A stretch of DNA of 64,000 nucleotides from Ruegeria arenilitoris (GCF_013035425.1 NZ_WQHX01000007.1:218488-282487), one strand, 5' to 3'; numbered from the stretch's first letter, positions 19,727-30,053 are shown. Notes: a model not told the origin generated them from the letters alone. A program made the numbers and translations.

Positions 19727-20767
19727 TTAGCTGCCCGAGCCCATGGTAACTTCGTTGGCGATTGCGTCCTGAGTTTTTGCAAGCTCAGGATCAGCCACCA
19801 GTCCATAGTTGGCCAAAGGACCAGAACCGCCAGCGATTTCATCAGCGACGAAGAACTGAGCGTATTCTTTCAAACCCGGGATCACGCCGATATGCGCCTT
19901 CTTCACGTAGAAGAACAGCGGACGCGAAACAGGGTATTCGCCCGACGCGATGGTTTCAGTTGAAGGAGCGATGCCACCCATCGTTGCAACTTTCAGCTTG
20001 TCGGTGTTGTTCTCATAGAACGCCAGTCCAAACACGCCGATACCGTTCGGGTTCGTGTCGATGCGAGCCAAAGTTTCGGTGTAGTCACCGTCGATGTCGA
20101 CCGATTTTCCGTCGGCGCGAACATCCAAGCATGCGTCTTCAGCGTCGTCTTCGCTCATGCCGCCTGCGATCATAGCTTCCATAGCACCAGTCGATTCGCA
20201 GCCGGCCAGCAAAACCTTGTCTTCGAACACTTCACGAGTACCGTGCTTGGTACCGGGGATGAACATCGCAATTTCAACGTCCGGCAAATCGCTGTTGAAT
20301 TCAGCCCAAGTGTTAAAGCTGTTGTCAACCAGCGCACCGTCTTTCATGACCTTGGCACCGATGGCATTGTAGATGTCTGAAGGTTGGAACGCTGTGAACG
20401 CCGGGCCGGTCTGCTGGCTTGCGAAAACAATGCCGTCATAGCCGATGCGGACTTCCATGATATCAGTCACGCCATTGTCAGCACACGCCTTGATTTCTTT
20501 TTCACGAATTGCGCGCGATGCGTTTGCCACGTCGATGGTGTTTTCGCCTACGCCCTCGCAAAAACGCTTAAGGCCTGCTGATGAGCCACCCGATTCCACA
20601 ACAGGTGTCGGGAAGTCAGTGTTTTCACCAAACAGCTCAGCAACAATAGACGCATAAGGCAGAACAGTCGACGAACCGGCAACTTGAACGTTGTCACGTG
20701 CAGCAGCAGTGGTGGCCGAAACAGCAGCAATCGCCAGCGCGGAAGCCGACAGTTTTACAAAGGACAT
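19727..20767 (-). CDS. pstS: Periplasmic phosphate-binding protein PstS
   Basis: Substrate-binding protein of the phosphate importer, 346 aa, with a Sec signal peptide ('MSFVKLSASALAIAAVSATT', cleavage likely after 'AAA'). Mature sequence begins 'RDNVQVAGSSTVLPYASIVA', and the ligand loop 'VESGGSSAGLKRFCEG' plus 'IPGTKHGTREVFED' match the PstS/SphX class with extra disulfide cysteines. It is the first gene of the pst operon, directly behind a triple Pho-box repeat. Confidence 0.96.
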   Translation of the reverse strand: MSFVKLSASALAIAAVSATTAAARDNVQVAGSSTVLPYASIVAELFGENTDFPTPVVESGGSSAGLKRFCEGVGENTIDVANASRAIREKEIKACADNGVTDIMEVRIGYDGIVFASQQTGPAFTAFQPSDIYNAIGAKVMKDGALVDNSFNTWAEFNSDLPDVEIAMFIPGTKHGTREVFEDKVLLAGCESTGAMEAMIAGGMSEDDAEDACLDVRADGKSVDIDGDYTETLARIDTNPNGIGVFGLAFYENNTDKLKVATMGGIAPSTETIASGEYPVSRPLFFYVKKAHIGVIPGLKEYAQFFVADEIAGGSGPLANYGLVADPELAKTQDAIANEVTMGSGS

Positions 20768-20848
20768 TACAGTCTCCCTGAAAGTTTGAAGGTGATCACC
20801 CCCATGATGATCTCGAGCGAACCCCTATGAGTCGTCCGTAAGGGTTTT

Positions 20849-20877
20849 GTGACACTGATGTAACAGTATTATGACAC
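20849..20877 (-). promoter_or_regulatory. Pho box upstream of pstS (PhoB operator)
   Basis: On the minus strand the sequence contains three heptamers GTGTCAT, CTGTTAC and GTGTCAC spaced exactly 11 bp apart (plus-strand coordinates 20871-20877, 20860-20866, 20849-20855). This is the direct-repeat layout of a PhoB binding site (consensus CTGTCAT repeats with 4-bp AT-rich linkers). It is about 80 bp before the pstS start and so would drive pstSCAB-phoU-phoB. Confidence 0.88.
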
Positions 20878-20935
20878 TGCGGAATTTTGCTGAGATTCAC
20901 TTTTAATATTTGACCGGAGTCCAAATTGCACAAAA

Positions 20936-21982
20936 TCAGCGTGGCAAAATGACGGTAAAAACCGATCCCTTGCCCAGGTCGCTTTCTACACGCAAACGTC
21001 CGCGATGCCGGTTCACAATGTGTTTTACGATCGCTAATCCCAAACCCGTTCCCCCCAATTGTCGGGACCGATGATTGTCGGCCCGATAGAACCTTTCGGT
21101 CAGACGAGGTAGATGGACGGCGTCTATGCCAGGACCCTTGTCAATAACCTGCACCCTTACCGCAGGTCCTCGAATAGCGATGTTTCTTTCAGATGGGATT
21201 AACTTAATCTCAACGCTTCCGCCGCTACCCCCATATTTTATTCCGTTTTCCACCAGATTGGTAAAAACCTGCCGCAATTGGTCGCTGTCACCAGTCACCA
21301 TCACCGGCCCTTCCGGCGCGGTCAGTGATAATTCGACCGAGGCGTCGTCACTCAATGGTCGCAGTGCATTCAGGATCGACTGAAGCAACCCGTTTATATC
21401 AACTTGCTCAGTCGGCCTTACACGCTCTTCGCTTTCGACTCTGTTTAACGACAACAAGTCGCCGACCAAACGATTCATGCGATAAGCTTCGTCTGTCATA
21501 ATCTTGAGGAAACGCTCCCGTGCGGCCGCGTCGTCCCGAGCAGGTCCACGAAGTGTTTCTATAAACCCCATCAGTGCCGTAAGAGGCGTGCGAAGCTCGT
21601 GGCTAACGTTGGCAACAAAATCCCGACGCATCTGACTGGCTTGCTCTAAATGCGTAACATCCTGAAACACGACCAAAACCGCACCACCCGATACGGCTCC
21701 AATTCCGTTCATATATCGGCATTCTACTTCAAAGGTGGTGTCCTGTGCTCCGTCATTGGACAGATGTCGGGTTTTAGTGTGACCTTTGCTGCGAAGACTG
21801 TTTTCGATGGTGTCTATAACTTGCGGTTGCCGAAGAATAGTCGCGAAATGGCGCCCTTGAATATTCGGTCCCAGCAAAGTTTTGGAATCAGTGTTTGCTG
21901 CAATGATACGTTCTGTCTGATCAACCATTAGTGCGGGCATGGGCACCGCGGCAATGAACTCGTCAATCAACTCGCTGGACAT
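20936..21982 (-). CDS. phoR: Phosphate regulon sensor histidine kinase PhoR
   Basis: Histidine kinase of 348 aa with an N-terminal PAS domain (about 10-80), HisKA with the phospho-His in 'NVSHELRTPLTALMGF' (about 125-140) and HATPase_c motifs 'NLVENGIKYGG', 'DKGPGID' and 'GTGLGLAIVKH'. Unlike enterobacterial PhoR, the N-terminus shows no convincing transmembrane helices, so it appears to be soluble or peripherally attached, as in several alphaproteobacteria. It lies upstream of the Pho box, in the preceding yicC-gmk-gamma-CA unit (11-bp gap), not inside the pst operon itself. Confidence 0.92.
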   Translation of the reverse strand: MSSELIDEFIAAVPMPALMVDQTERIIAANTDSKTLLGPNIQGRHFATILRQPQVIDTIENSLRSKGHTKTRHLSNDGAQDTTFEVECRYMNGIGAVSGGAVLVVFQDVTHLEQASQMRRDFVANVSHELRTPLTALMGFIETLRGPARDDAAARERFLKIMTDEAYRMNRLVGDLLSLNRVESEERVRPTEQVDINGLLQSILNALRPLSDDASVELSLTAPEGPVMVTGDSDQLRQVFTNLVENGIKYGGSGGSVEIKLIPSERNIAIRGPAVRVQVIDKGPGIDAVHLPRLTERFYRADNHRSRQLGGTGLGLAIVKHIVNRHRGRLRVESDLGKGSVFTVILPR

Positions 21983-21993
21983 TTTCCGGCCTG

Positions 21994-22533
21994 CTACTTC
22001 AGATCAGCGGACGAAACGGGTGCCATCTGATCCCGGAATTTCCGCATATTGTCCTGATAGTGCAGGGCACTCAACGTTATGCTTTTTGCCGCGGCTTCGT
22101 CCAGTTGACGCACCACCTTGCCGGGCGCGCCCATGACTAGTGAATTGTCTGGAATTTCCTTGCCTTCCGTTATCAAAGCACCGGCGCCGATAAGACAATT
22201 CTTACCAATTTTAGCTCCATTCAGAATGATCGAACCCATTCCGATCAAGCTGTTTTCACCGATCACACAACCATGCAACATCACCTTGTGTCCAATCGTA
22301 CAATTCCGGCCGATGGTCAGCGGATAACCTGGATCGATGTGCATGACGCAGTTTTCCTGAACGTTACTTCCAGCGCCCACTCGAATTTCTTCATGATCGG
22401 CCCGAATAGTAGTACCGAACCAAACCGAGGCGCCCTGTTCGAGTACAACTTTACCGACGAGGTTGGCGTCCGGCGCCACCCATGTGTCCTCATGAATCTG
22501 CGGCTTCTCGTCGCCCAGTGCATAAAACGTCAT
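21994..22533 (-). CDS. Gamma carbonic anhydrase family protein
   Basis: Left-handed beta-helix protein (179 aa) of the gamma-carbonic anhydrase/YrdA/PaaY group. Hexapeptide-repeat rungs are visible ('NLVGKVVLEQGASVWFGTTI', 'IGRNCTIGHKVMLHGCVIG'), and zinc-ligand histidines occur in 'MHIDPG', 'GHKVMLHG'. Enzymatic activity of this subgroup is often unproven. It abuts gmk with no gap and is followed by phoR. Confidence 0.9.
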   Translation of the reverse strand: MTFYALGDEKPQIHEDTWVAPDANLVGKVVLEQGASVWFGTTIRADHEEIRVGAGSNVQENCVMHIDPGYPLTIGRNCTIGHKVMLHGCVIGENSLIGMGSIILNGAKIGKNCLIGAGALITEGKEIPDNSLVMGAPGKVVRQLDEAAAKSITLSALHYQDNMRKFRDQMAPVSSADLK

Positions 22534-23172
22534 CTATTGATCCTCAAATTCAGCCTGCAAAGTTCGAATATGTTCCTGCAATCCTGGCTGCTGAATGCGG
22601 CGCATTCGTTCTGCACTGACAATTGTCTTTAGCTTTTCCTCGGTTGCATCCAGATCGTCATTAATCAGTACGTAATCGTAATAGCCCCAGTGGCTGATCT
22701 CATCCCAGCTTTTCAGCATCCGTTTCGCAATTACATCGTCGCTGTCTTGACCACGAACCTCCAAACGTCGTCTCAATTCGGGGATCGAAGGCGGAAGAAT
22801 GAAGATCGACAAAGCGTGCTTACCCAGATCAGAGTTGCGAATCTGGACTTCCCCTTGCCAATCAACATCAAACAAAACGTCCCTGCCCTGATCAATCGAG
22901 TCACGCACCGGACCAGCGGGAGAACCATAGAAGTTCCCAAAAACATGAGCATGTTCAAGCATCTGACCGTCTGCAACCTGTTGTTTAAACGCGTCTTCAG
23001 AAAGGAAAAAATATTCGCGCCCGTGTTCCTCACCCGGTCGCGGGGCTCGGGTCGTGGCAGAGATGGAAAACTCTAAATTCGAGTCCCATTGCATCAACCG
23101 GCGAGCCAGCGTGGACTTTCCTGCGCCTGATGGCGAGGACAGAATGATTAATAGGCCTCGGCGATCCGCCAT
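22534..23172 (-). CDS. gmk: Guanylate kinase
   Basis: Converts GMP to GDP with ATP. The 212-aa protein has the P-loop '[16 protein letters not shown]', the GMP-binding '[20 protein letters not shown]' region and '[15 protein letters not shown]'. It sits 16 bp behind yicC, the same gene order seen in many proteobacteria, and abuts the gamma carbonic anhydrase gene. Confidence 0.97.
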   Translation of the reverse strand: MADRRGLLIILSSPSGAGKSTLARRLMQWDSNLEFSISATTRAPRPGEEHGREYFFLSEDAFKQQVADGQMLEHAHVFGNFYGSPAGPVRDSIDQGRDVLFDVDWQGEVQIRNSDLGKHALSIFILPPSIPELRRRLEVRGQDSDDVIAKRMLKSWDEISHWGYYDYVLINDDLDATEEKLKTIVSAERMRRIQQPGLQEHIRTLQAEFEDQ

Positions 23173-23188
23173 GATGTAGTTCCCGTCA

Positions 23189-24079
23189 CTATTCTACGTT
23201 TTGCACTTGCTCGCGCATTTGATCGATCACTGCCTTCAACTCCAGCCCCACCGACGTCAAGTCAGCATTTTGGGATTTCGAACAAAGGGTGTTGGCCTCG
23301 CGATTGAATTCCTGTGTCAGAAAATCCAGTTTGCGGCCGACAGGCCCGTCCTGCTGCAACAAACCGCGCGCGGTTGAAACATGAGCTGCCAAACGATCGA
23401 TCTCTTCTGTGATGTCTGCTTTAACGCTTATCAAGGCTAGCTCTTGCGCAACCCGGTCGGGGTCAGCACCATGAGAGTTATCCAAGACACGCGCCAGATT
23501 TTCTCGTAGCGCCTGCCCCATTTCTTGACGCCGTTTTTCTGCGAATGCCGCGGCGCGCTGAGTCAAGTTTTCAATGCTTTCCAGTTGGTCCCTTATTATC
23601 GCTTCCAGCGCCAAACCTTCGGTCCGACGCATTTCCAGAAAATCAGACAGTAAAGCGCTGAAATCGGACTTGAGAAATTCCACCAGCGGACCCGCATCAT
23701 CAACATCAGGTCCAGCTTCGATCATTCCTTTTAACGACAAAAGTTCACTGGCCTTGGATTGCGCAAGTGACAAACCTCGTTTCGACGCCATCGCTTCTGC
23801 TGCAACCAAAGCATCCAAGGCTGCCTCCATCGCCGGCACGTTCAGTTTAATGTCTTGCGAAGATTCTTCCCGACTCAATCGCAAGGAAAGTATGACATTC
23901 CCTCTACCCAAAGTTTTTGACAGATCGGATCTTAGTGCCGCTTCAAGACCGGTTAACCAATCCGGTACTCGCAAGCGTAGGTCCAGCCCCTTACCATTGA
24001 CGCTGCGCAGTTCCCATCCCCAACTATGAGGGCCGTGCTCCCCTTTTCCCGAGGCAAAACCGGTCATGGATTTGATCAT
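23189..24079 (-). CDS. YicC/YloC family endoribonuclease
   Basis: A 296-aa YicC family protein, a group shown to include endoribonucleases. It starts with the family signature '[11 protein letters not shown]' and ends with '[13 protein letters not shown]', the conserved C-terminal helix; '[20 protein letters not shown]' is also diagnostic. I use the ATG at 24079; an upstream start at 24109 would add ten residues before the conserved Met. First gene of the yicC-gmk-gamma-CA-phoR unit. Confidence 0.93.
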   Translation of the reverse strand: MIKSMTGFASGKGEHGPHSWGWELRSVNGKGLDLRLRVPDWLTGLEAALRSDLSKTLGRGNVILSLRLSREESSQDIKLNVPAMEAALDALVAAEAMASKRGLSLAQSKASELLSLKGMIEAGPDVDDAGPLVEFLKSDFSALLSDFLEMRRTEGLALEAIIRDQLESIENLTQRAAAFAEKRRQEMGQALRENLARVLDNSHGADPDRVAQELALISVKADITEEIDRLAAHVSTARGLLQQDGPVGRKLDFLTQEFNREANTLCSKSQNADLTSVGLELKAVIDQMREQVQNVE

Positions 24080-24302
24080 GCCTGTCCTTTCCAAAGTTGC
24101 CTGCCGCACCTAATGCTATCCGTTGCTGTGGGGCAAGGCCTTGCTTATTCGTCAAATCTTCGGACAAGTTAACCATTAGTTAAATATTTCCTCCAAAATT
24201 GATTAAACCCGTGTCAGTCTTACGAGCACAGAGGCTATCAGGCCGACGATCCGCCATTTAGATGGCATTTTAGGAAAATCCTGGCTAATCGGCGTTAGGG
24301 TA

Positions 24303-24983
24303 ATGAAAATGAAAACTTTTTTTGGAACGGACGCCAACTCCGACTTTGGAAAGATCATTGCAATGGACCGCTTTGACAGTGGGCGCAGCTTGTCCCCTAT
24401 CCGTCAGGCCGAAGCATACTGGACCGCTCTCTTAACTGGCGGTGAAGTTCCGATGCGGTCTCAAATCGATCCGCGCGGGCTTGAGAATATCCTCGAGTAT
24501 ACTTTCGTTCTGGAAAGGATCGCACCTGGTTTGGCGAGGTTTCGACTGGCGGGAAGCCATTTGACGAAACTCGCGGGTATGGAGGTTCGAGGAATGCCTC
24601 TGACAGCCTATTTCGAGCCCAGCGCTCGCGGCGCTGTAATGAGGCATTTGGATAGGGTTTTCTCCCAACCCGCAATTGCAGAATTGGGCCTTGTTTCATC
24701 TGGCAAACTTGGGCGCGCAAAGCTTCAGGCGAGAATGCTTTTGCTGCCGCTGAAAAGCGATCTTGGCGATATTAGCAGAGCACTGGGTGTTCTGGTTAGT
24801 GATGGCCCAATCGTATCGACACCCCGCCGATTTACCATAGCGGAAAACAAGATAAGGACCGTGCACGATATCCAAAAGCCACCGGTGCGGTCCGGCTTGC
24901 AAAACATGGGGCTGGCCGAGGAACAGGCTGAATTCAAATCGGCTCCACCTCACCTGAGGCTCGTTTCGTCACGGGACGACTGA
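24303..24983 (+). CDS. PAS-domain protein (PAS_5/DUF1491-like alphaproteobacterial family)
   Basis: A 226-aa protein resembling the PAS_5 family common in alphaproteobacteria. The core runs from 'LSPIRQAEAYWTALLTGGEV' (about 31) through 'RFRLAGSHLTKLAGMEVRGM' to about residue 180, with the pattern of a single PAS sensor domain and no output domain. Some relatives regulate cell cycle or motility by partnering with other proteins. It stands alone, divergent from yicC across ~220 bp and convergent on the DAHP synthase gene via a shared terminator. Ligand and partner are unknown. Confidence 0.72.
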   Translation: MKMKTFFGTDANSDFGKIIAMDRFDSGRSLSPIRQAEAYWTALLTGGEVPMRSQIDPRGLENILEYTFVLERIAPGLARFRLAGSHLTKLAGMEVRGMPLTAYFEPSARGAVMRHLDRVFSQPAIAELGLVSSGKLGRAKLQARMLLLPLKSDLGDISRALGVLVSDGPIVSTPRRFTIAENKIRTVHDIQKPPVRSGLQNMGLAEEQAEFKSAPPHLRLVSSRDD

Positions 24984-24994
24984 TCAGAAAGTAA

Positions 24995-25023
24995 AAAACG
25001 GCGAGCACCCGGCCCGCCGTTTT
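24995..25023. terminator. Bidirectional terminator between PAS gene and DAHP synthase
   Basis: AAAACGGCG (24995-25003) pairs with CGCCGTTTT (25015-25023). Flanking A and T tracts on the two sides let it serve both converging transcripts. Confidence 0.85.
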
Positions 25024-25042
25024 GGTTCAGCAAAACCTGCAC

Positions 25043-26413
25043 TTAGCTCGCGGCGCGTTTAGAGCCATTGCTGCGCAAGTTAGTGAGTTCTTCGGCCACG
25101 AGGAACGCCAACTCCAACGACTGCGACGCATTGAGGCGGGGGTCGCATGCCGTGTGATACCGATCCGATAGGTCTTCTTCGGTCACCGCTCGGACACCGC
25201 CAGTGCATTCTGTTACGTCCAAACCGGTCATTTCGAAATGTACACCACCCGGCACTGTTCCTTCAGCCTGATGGACGCCAAAGAAATCACGTACCTCACG
25301 TAGAACCGAGTCAAACGGTCGCGTTTTATAACCCGTCGCCGATTTGATGGTGTTGCCGTGCATCGGATCACAGACCCAGGTTACCTTAGCGCCTTCTTCT
25401 TTAACTGCCTTGATCAGGCGTGGAAGATGCTCGCCAGCTTTTCCTGCACCAAAACGTGCGATCAGCGTCAAACGACCCTCTTCATTGTCCGGATTCAGCT
25501 TGGACATCAAAATCTTCAGGTCCTCGGCGGTAGTAGTAGGTCCGCACTTCAATCCAATCGGGTTCAAAACGCCGCGACAAAATTCGACGTGAGCGCCATC
25601 AGGCTGCCGGGTACGGTCACCGATCCAAATCATATGACCTGACCCAGCCAACCAATTTCCCGAAGTCGAATCCAACCGCGTCAGGGCTTCTTCATATTCC
25701 AGAAGCAACCCTTCGTGGCTTGTGTAGAACTCGACGGTCGAAAATTCATGTGTGGTGTCTGCAGTGATTCCCGCGGCATCCATGAAATCGATGGTGTCTT
25801 GAATTCGATCTGCTATTTCAGAATATTTTTGTACATCCTGTTCGTCAGTGAAACCCAGAGTCCAAGAATGCACGCGGTTCATGTCTGCAAAACCGCCTGT
25901 TGAAAACGCGCGCAACAAGTTCAGCGTTGCGGCCGCCTGCGTATACGCTTGCAGCATCTTAGCTGGGTTCGGAACTCGAGCTTCTGGCGTAAAAGCCAGC
26001 TCATTAATAATGTCGCCGCGATAGCTGGGTAGTTCTACACCATCCACAACCTCGGTTGGCGCACTGCGTGGCTTGGCAAACTGACCCGCCATACGGCCAA
26101 CTTTAACCACAGGGACTTTTGCCCCATAGGTAAGAACCATCGCCATTTGCAGCATCACCTTAAAGGTGTCGCGGATAGCATCCGCACTAAATTGGTCAAA
26201 ACTCTCGGCACAGTCTCCGCCTTGCAACAAGAAAGCCTCGCCACGGCCAGCGGCGCCCAAATGCTGCTTGAGGCGTCGTGCCTCACCCGCAAAAACCAGC
26301 GGGGGATACTGCGAAAGCTGAGCCTCGACTTTGGCCAGCGCGGCCGCATCGGTATACTCGGGCATCTGAACACGGGGCTTGTTGCGCCAGTTCGATTTTT
26401 GCCACTCGGTCAT
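25043..26413 (-). CDS. Class II 3-deoxy-7-phosphoheptulonate (DAHP) synthase
   Basis: First step of the shikimate pathway, condensing phosphoenolpyruvate and erythrose-4-phosphate. The 456-aa length and sequence mark the plant-like class II enzyme: '[15 protein letters not shown]', '[13 protein letters not shown]', '[15 protein letters not shown]'-type region ('[14 protein letters not shown]'), and the metal site '[11 protein letters not shown]'. With aroQ (4940) it is the second shikimate gene in the window. Divergent from the GlxA-type regulator. Confidence 0.95.
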   Translation of the reverse strand: MTEWQKSNWRNKPRVQMPEYTDAAALAKVEAQLSQYPPLVFAGEARRLKQHLGAAGRGEAFLLQGGDCAESFDQFSADAIRDTFKVMLQMAMVLTYGAKVPVVKVGRMAGQFAKPRSAPTEVVDGVELPSYRGDIINELAFTPEARVPNPAKMLQAYTQAAATLNLLRAFSTGGFADMNRVHSWTLGFTDEQDVQKYSEIADRIQDTIDFMDAAGITADTTHEFSTVEFYTSHEGLLLEYEEALTRLDSTSGNWLAGSGHMIWIGDRTRQPDGAHVEFCRGVLNPIGLKCGPTTTAEDLKILMSKLNPDNEEGRLTLIARFGAGKAGEHLPRLIKAVKEEGAKVTWVCDPMHGNTIKSATGYKTRPFDSVLREVRDFFGVHQAEGTVPGGVHFEMTGLDVTECTGGVRAVTEEDLSDRYHTACDPRLNASQSLELAFLVAEELTNLRSNGSKRAAS

Positions 26414-26582
26414 AGCTTTGATCTCCGCTGAGGTAATTCAGGGTGTCTCTATACAAAAAGCTGCGAAGAGTGACCATATCCCTTTTGCGCCTCTTGACGC
26501 CGCAAATAAGCTTTGAGCATGGTTGCGGGCAGACCAGCCGCCGCCAAATTCACGGCGCGCTCCGAATCAAGGACAGTTCGCC

Positions 26583-27587
26583 ATGCAAGAGCAACGCCAA
26601 GTTGTCACTGTGGACAGCAACACTGACAAGCCAAAAAACTTTGTGTTTGTTTTGTTGGAGAAGTTTTCGCTTCTGTCTTTTGCATCGGCTTTGGACAGCT
26701 TGCGCATTGCAAACCGAATGGCCAACCGCGAGCTTTATACCTGGCAATTGGCCGCCGAAGGTGGCGAAACTGTCAAATGTTCGGCAGGCACGACGTTCAC
26801 CGTCGATTGCGATCTCGTCGAACTACAGCGTGACGACGTAATTCTGATTTGTGGTGGCGTTGACGTACAGGCCGCCACCACCAAGCGTATTCTGAACTGG
26901 ATACGACGCGAAGCACGCAAGGGTCTTAGGATCGGCGGTCTATGCACAGCAGCTTATACCTTGGCCAAAGCTGGGCTGCTGGAAGGCAAACGTGCGACAA
27001 TACATTGGGAAAACTCAGACAGTTTTGCTGAAGAGTTTGACACTGTAGAACTTACGAAATCTGTGTTTCAGATCGACGGAAATCGAATGACCACCGCTGG
27101 CGGAACCTCATCCATTGACTTGATGCTAAAGCTAATTGCGGACGATTACGGCGAGGATTTGGCCAACGCGGTGGCAGATCAGATGATCTATTCCTCTATT
27201 CGTACTGACCAGGACACACAGCGTCTGTCCACGCCAACTCGAATTGGTGTTCGCCACCCCAAGCTCAGCCAAGTCATTCTCATGATGGAAAAGAATATCG
27301 AAGAGCCGATTTCCCCTTCTATCCTGGCCAAGGATGTAGGAATGTCGACCAGACAGCTTGAAAGGTTGTTTCGTCGTTACCTCAGCCGCTCGCCCAAGAG
27401 GTATTATATGGAATTGCGTCTGCATAAGGCACGAAATCTACTTATGCAGACGGATATGAGCGTCATAAACGTGGCACTGGCCTGCGGTTTTGCCAGTCCG
27501 TCGCATTTTTCGAAATGCTACCGTGCACACTACAACACTACGCCATATCGCGAGCGCGGTGCGCAAAGCGGAAGGTTATCTGTCTAA
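26583..27587 (+). CDS. GlxA-type transcriptional regulator (DJ-1/PfpI + AraC domains)
   Basis: A 334-aa regulator with an N-terminal class I glutamine amidotransferase-like DJ-1/PfpI domain (about 15-185, with 'GGLCTAAYTLAKAGLLEGKR') and a C-terminal AraC double helix-turn-helix ('ILAKDVGMSTRQLERLFRRY' and 'VALACGFASPSHFSKCYRAH'). Relatives such as GbdR and CdhR control choline/carnitine/betaine catabolism, but no such genes are adjacent, so the target is unknown. I prefer the ATG at 26583 to an in-frame TTG at 26523. Its 3' end overlaps the convergent PQQ dehydrogenase by 4 bp. Confidence 0.88.
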   Translation: MQEQRQVVTVDSNTDKPKNFVFVLLEKFSLLSFASALDSLRIANRMANRELYTWQLAAEGGETVKCSAGTTFTVDCDLVELQRDDVILICGGVDVQAATTKRILNWIRREARKGLRIGGLCTAAYTLAKAGLLEGKRATIHWENSDSFAEEFDTVELTKSVFQIDGNRMTTAGGTSSIDLMLKLIADDYGEDLANAVADQMIYSSIRTDQDTQRLSTPTRIGVRHPKLSQVILMMEKNIEEPISPSILAKDVGMSTRQLERLFRRYLSRSPKRYYMELRLHKARNLLMQTDMSVINVALACGFASPSHFSKCYRAHYNTTPYRERGAQSGRLSV

Positions 27588-28681
27588 CTCGCTGGCACCA
27601 TCCGGTATATCGCGCCCTGCCCGACAGAAATAAACCAAATTGAACCGTCTGGTGCCTCTACTATATCCCTGACGCGCTCGGTTTCCGGGCCTTTGATCTG
27701 CTCGACCTCTCGCAAATTGGATCCTGACAGCCGGGCGATATAATCGAATTTGAGCGATCCCACGAACAGATTGCCTCGCCACTCTGGCCACAATTTGCCC
27801 GAGTAAACCACTAAGCCCGACGGCGCTATTGATGGATCCCAATAGTGTTCGGGTTGTTCCATGCCCGGCTTAGATGTGCCTTCGCCGATTTTGTCGCCGG
27901 AATAGTGGACACCGTAGGAAATTACCGGCCATCCATAATTTGCGCCCGGCTTGATCCGGTTCACCTCGTCTCCACCGCGCGCGCCGTGCTCGGACAGCCA
28001 GAGGTTTCCCCGCCCGTCAAGGCCAGCTCCCTGAGGATTTCGATGACCATAGCTCCAGATTTCAGGTCGTATATCTGATTGACCGACAAATGGATTATTC
28101 GCTGGCACCGTTCCATCGCGATTTATGCGGATAACTGTACCCATATGATTTGACCTGTTTTGAGCCTGCGGTCTGTCACCGCGATCTCCAATCGTTACGA
28201 ACAGTTTCCCGTCTGGAGCTTCAACGACCCGCGATCCGAAATGGCGCCCGCCGCTACCGCCGGGGACTGCTTCAAAAATCACACGTGAATTTGTAAGGCG
28301 ATCACCAGCTTCTGACAGACGAGCAACAGCCAAAGCCGTTCCTGCACCTCCTTTTTGTGGCTTGGAAAAAGTCAGAAAAATCTCGCGGGTTCGTTGGAAG
28401 TTTTTTGCCACAGTAACATCAAGCAAACCGCCCTGCCCGTTCGCGGCGACTTTTGGCGCTCCTTTCACGCGCCGTGCCTTGCCTTTGCTGACGTACAGCA
28501 AGTCTCCATCCCGTTCCGTTACGAGGAACGATCCATCCGGCAAAATCCCGACTGCCCAAGGTGTGTCCAGACCTTCAGCCACCTTTGAAACTTGTACGGG
28601 GCCGGCTGAAGTTTGCAAAACATCGGCGCTGAGCGATCCAGCCCAAAGGCAAAGAAATACCGTTGCAAGGAATTTGGACAT
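27584..28681 (-). CDS. PQQ-dependent aldose sugar dehydrogenase (YliI-like)
   Basis: Periplasmic beta-propeller dehydrogenase, 365 aa, with a Sec signal peptide ('MSKFLATVFLCLWAGSLSAD'). Diagnostic parts are 'GLDTPWAVGILPDGSFLVTE', 'GGRHFGSRVVEAPDGKLFVT', 'ARGGDEVNRIKPGANYGWPV' and C-terminal 'VRDIVEAPDGSIWFISVG'. It would oxidise aldoses using PQQ and calcium in the periplasm; no PQQ synthesis genes are in the window. Single gene, divergent from the ABC importer operon. Confidence 0.92.
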   Translation of the reverse strand: MSKFLATVFLCLWAGSLSADVLQTSAGPVQVSKVAEGLDTPWAVGILPDGSFLVTERDGDLLYVSKGKARRVKGAPKVAANGQGGLLDVTVAKNFQRTREIFLTFSKPQKGGAGTALAVARLSEAGDRLTNSRVIFEAVPGGSGGRHFGSRVVEAPDGKLFVTIGDRGDRPQAQNRSNHMGTVIRINRDGTVPANNPFVGQSDIRPEIWSYGHRNPQGAGLDGRGNLWLSEHGARGGDEVNRIKPGANYGWPVISYGVHYSGDKIGEGTSKPGMEQPEHYWDPSIAPSGLVVYSGKLWPEWRGNLFVGSLKFDYIARLSGSNLREVEQIKGPETERVRDIVEAPDGSIWFISVGQGAIYRMVPAS

Positions 28682-28848
28682 GATGCCGCTCCATCATTTG
28701 ACACGTGACAGCGGGAACAACCGCTATCCCGATAAAACAGATAGGTTCCTAATCAGAGAAAACACAGTTTCGTTAGTACTTTTCTTTTTCCGATAGCTTG
28801 CCTAGGGTCTTGCTCAGAACAAAAAAGTTCAAAACAGGGAGTAACCAA

Positions 28849-30030
28849 ATGAAAAAGCTGCTTACTGCAACTGCAGCAACCGCATTGCTGGCCGGTTCGG
28901 CCATGGCCGAGGATGTCACGCTTGGCGTTCTCTTCGGTTTTACCGGCCCGATTGAATCACTTTCTCCAGCCATGGGAACTGGTGCCGAACTGGCGATGGC
29001 CGAAGTAACAGAGTCCGGCAAACTTTTGGATGGCGCCACCGTCACAAGCATGCGCGCAGACACCGGCTGTATTGACAACGGATTGGCAACAGCGAACGGC
29101 GAACGCATGATCGCGGAAGGTGTCGCAGGCATCATCGGGGGCGATTGCTCGGGTGTTACCGGTGCAATACTTCAGAACGTGGCGATACCAAACGGCATGG
29201 TCATGATTTCACCCTCAGCCACATCACCTGGTCTGTCGACCATGGAAGATAACGGGCTGTTTTTCCGCACGGCACCGTCGGACGCACGTGAAGGTCAGGT
29301 CATGGCCGACATCCTGCAGGATCGCGGGATCAATTCGATCGCGTTGACTTATACAAACAATGACTACGGCAAGGGTTTGGCTGACGCTATTCAAACGTCT
29401 TTTGAAGCTGTCGGTGGTGAAGTCACGATTGTTGCTGCCCACGAGGATGGCAAAGCGGACTATTCAGCAGAAGTTGGCGCTCTTGCGTCTGCAGGCGGCG
29501 ACATTCTTGTTGTTGCAGGTTATCTTGATCAGGGCGGACTGGGCATCATTCAATCAGCGTTGGATAGCGGAGCTTTTGACACATTCGGATTGCCCGGCGG
29601 TATGATCGGTGACTCGTTGCCAGCCAACGTCGGCCCCGACCTCAATGGATCGTTCGGTCAGATTGCTGGTTCGGGTGGCGAAGGCGCAGAGAAATACTTC
29701 GCTATGGCCGAAGCCGCGGGATTTGACGGTTCATCGCCGTACTCACCGGAATCTTATGATGCAGCAGCGCTTTTCATGCTGGCAATGCAAGCGGCGGGTT
29801 CGACAAACCCAGCGGACTATGTCGGCAAAGTGCTGGAGGTTGCGAACGAACCCGGCGAAAAGATTTATCCGGGTGAACTGGCCAAGGGTCTAGAACTACT
29901 GGCTGCCGGACAAGACGTCGATTATGTCGGTGCATCTGGAGTCGAATTAATCGGCCCCGGTGAAAGTGCTGGCTCCTACCGTGAGATCGAAGTGACAGAC
30001 GGTGAAAACAAGACCGTTAACTTCCGTTGA
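28849..30030 (+). CDS. Substrate-binding protein of a branched-chain/amide-type ABC importer
   Basis: Periplasmic binding protein of the Peripla_BP_6 (leucine/amide) type, 393 aa, with signal peptide 'MKKLLTATAATALLAGSAMA'. The mature start 'EDVTLGVLFGFTGPIESLSP' and 'VAGIIGGDCSGVTGAILQN' are typical. I use the ATG at 28849 (CAGGGAG upstream) rather than an in-frame start at 28798 which lacks a signal peptide. First gene of a five-gene importer. The ligand is not predictable; branched-chain amino acids, amides or other small organic acids are all handled by this family. Confidence 0.93.
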   Translation: MKKLLTATAATALLAGSAMAEDVTLGVLFGFTGPIESLSPAMGTGAELAMAEVTESGKLLDGATVTSMRADTGCIDNGLATANGERMIAEGVAGIIGGDCSGVTGAILQNVAIPNGMVMISPSATSPGLSTMEDNGLFFRTAPSDAREGQVMADILQDRGINSIALTYTNNDYGKGLADAIQTSFEAVGGEVTIVAAHEDGKADYSAEVGALASAGGDILVVAGYLDQGGLGIIQSALDSGAFDTFGLPGGMIGDSLPANVGPDLNGSFGQIAGSGGEGAEKYFAMAEAAGFDGSSPYSPESYDAAALFMLAMQAAGSTNPADYVGKVLEVANEPGEKIYPGELAKGLELLAAGQDVDYVGASGVELIGPGESAGSYREIEVTDGENKTVNFR

Positions 30031-30053
30031 TCCCATTCAAATATGTATAAAGC

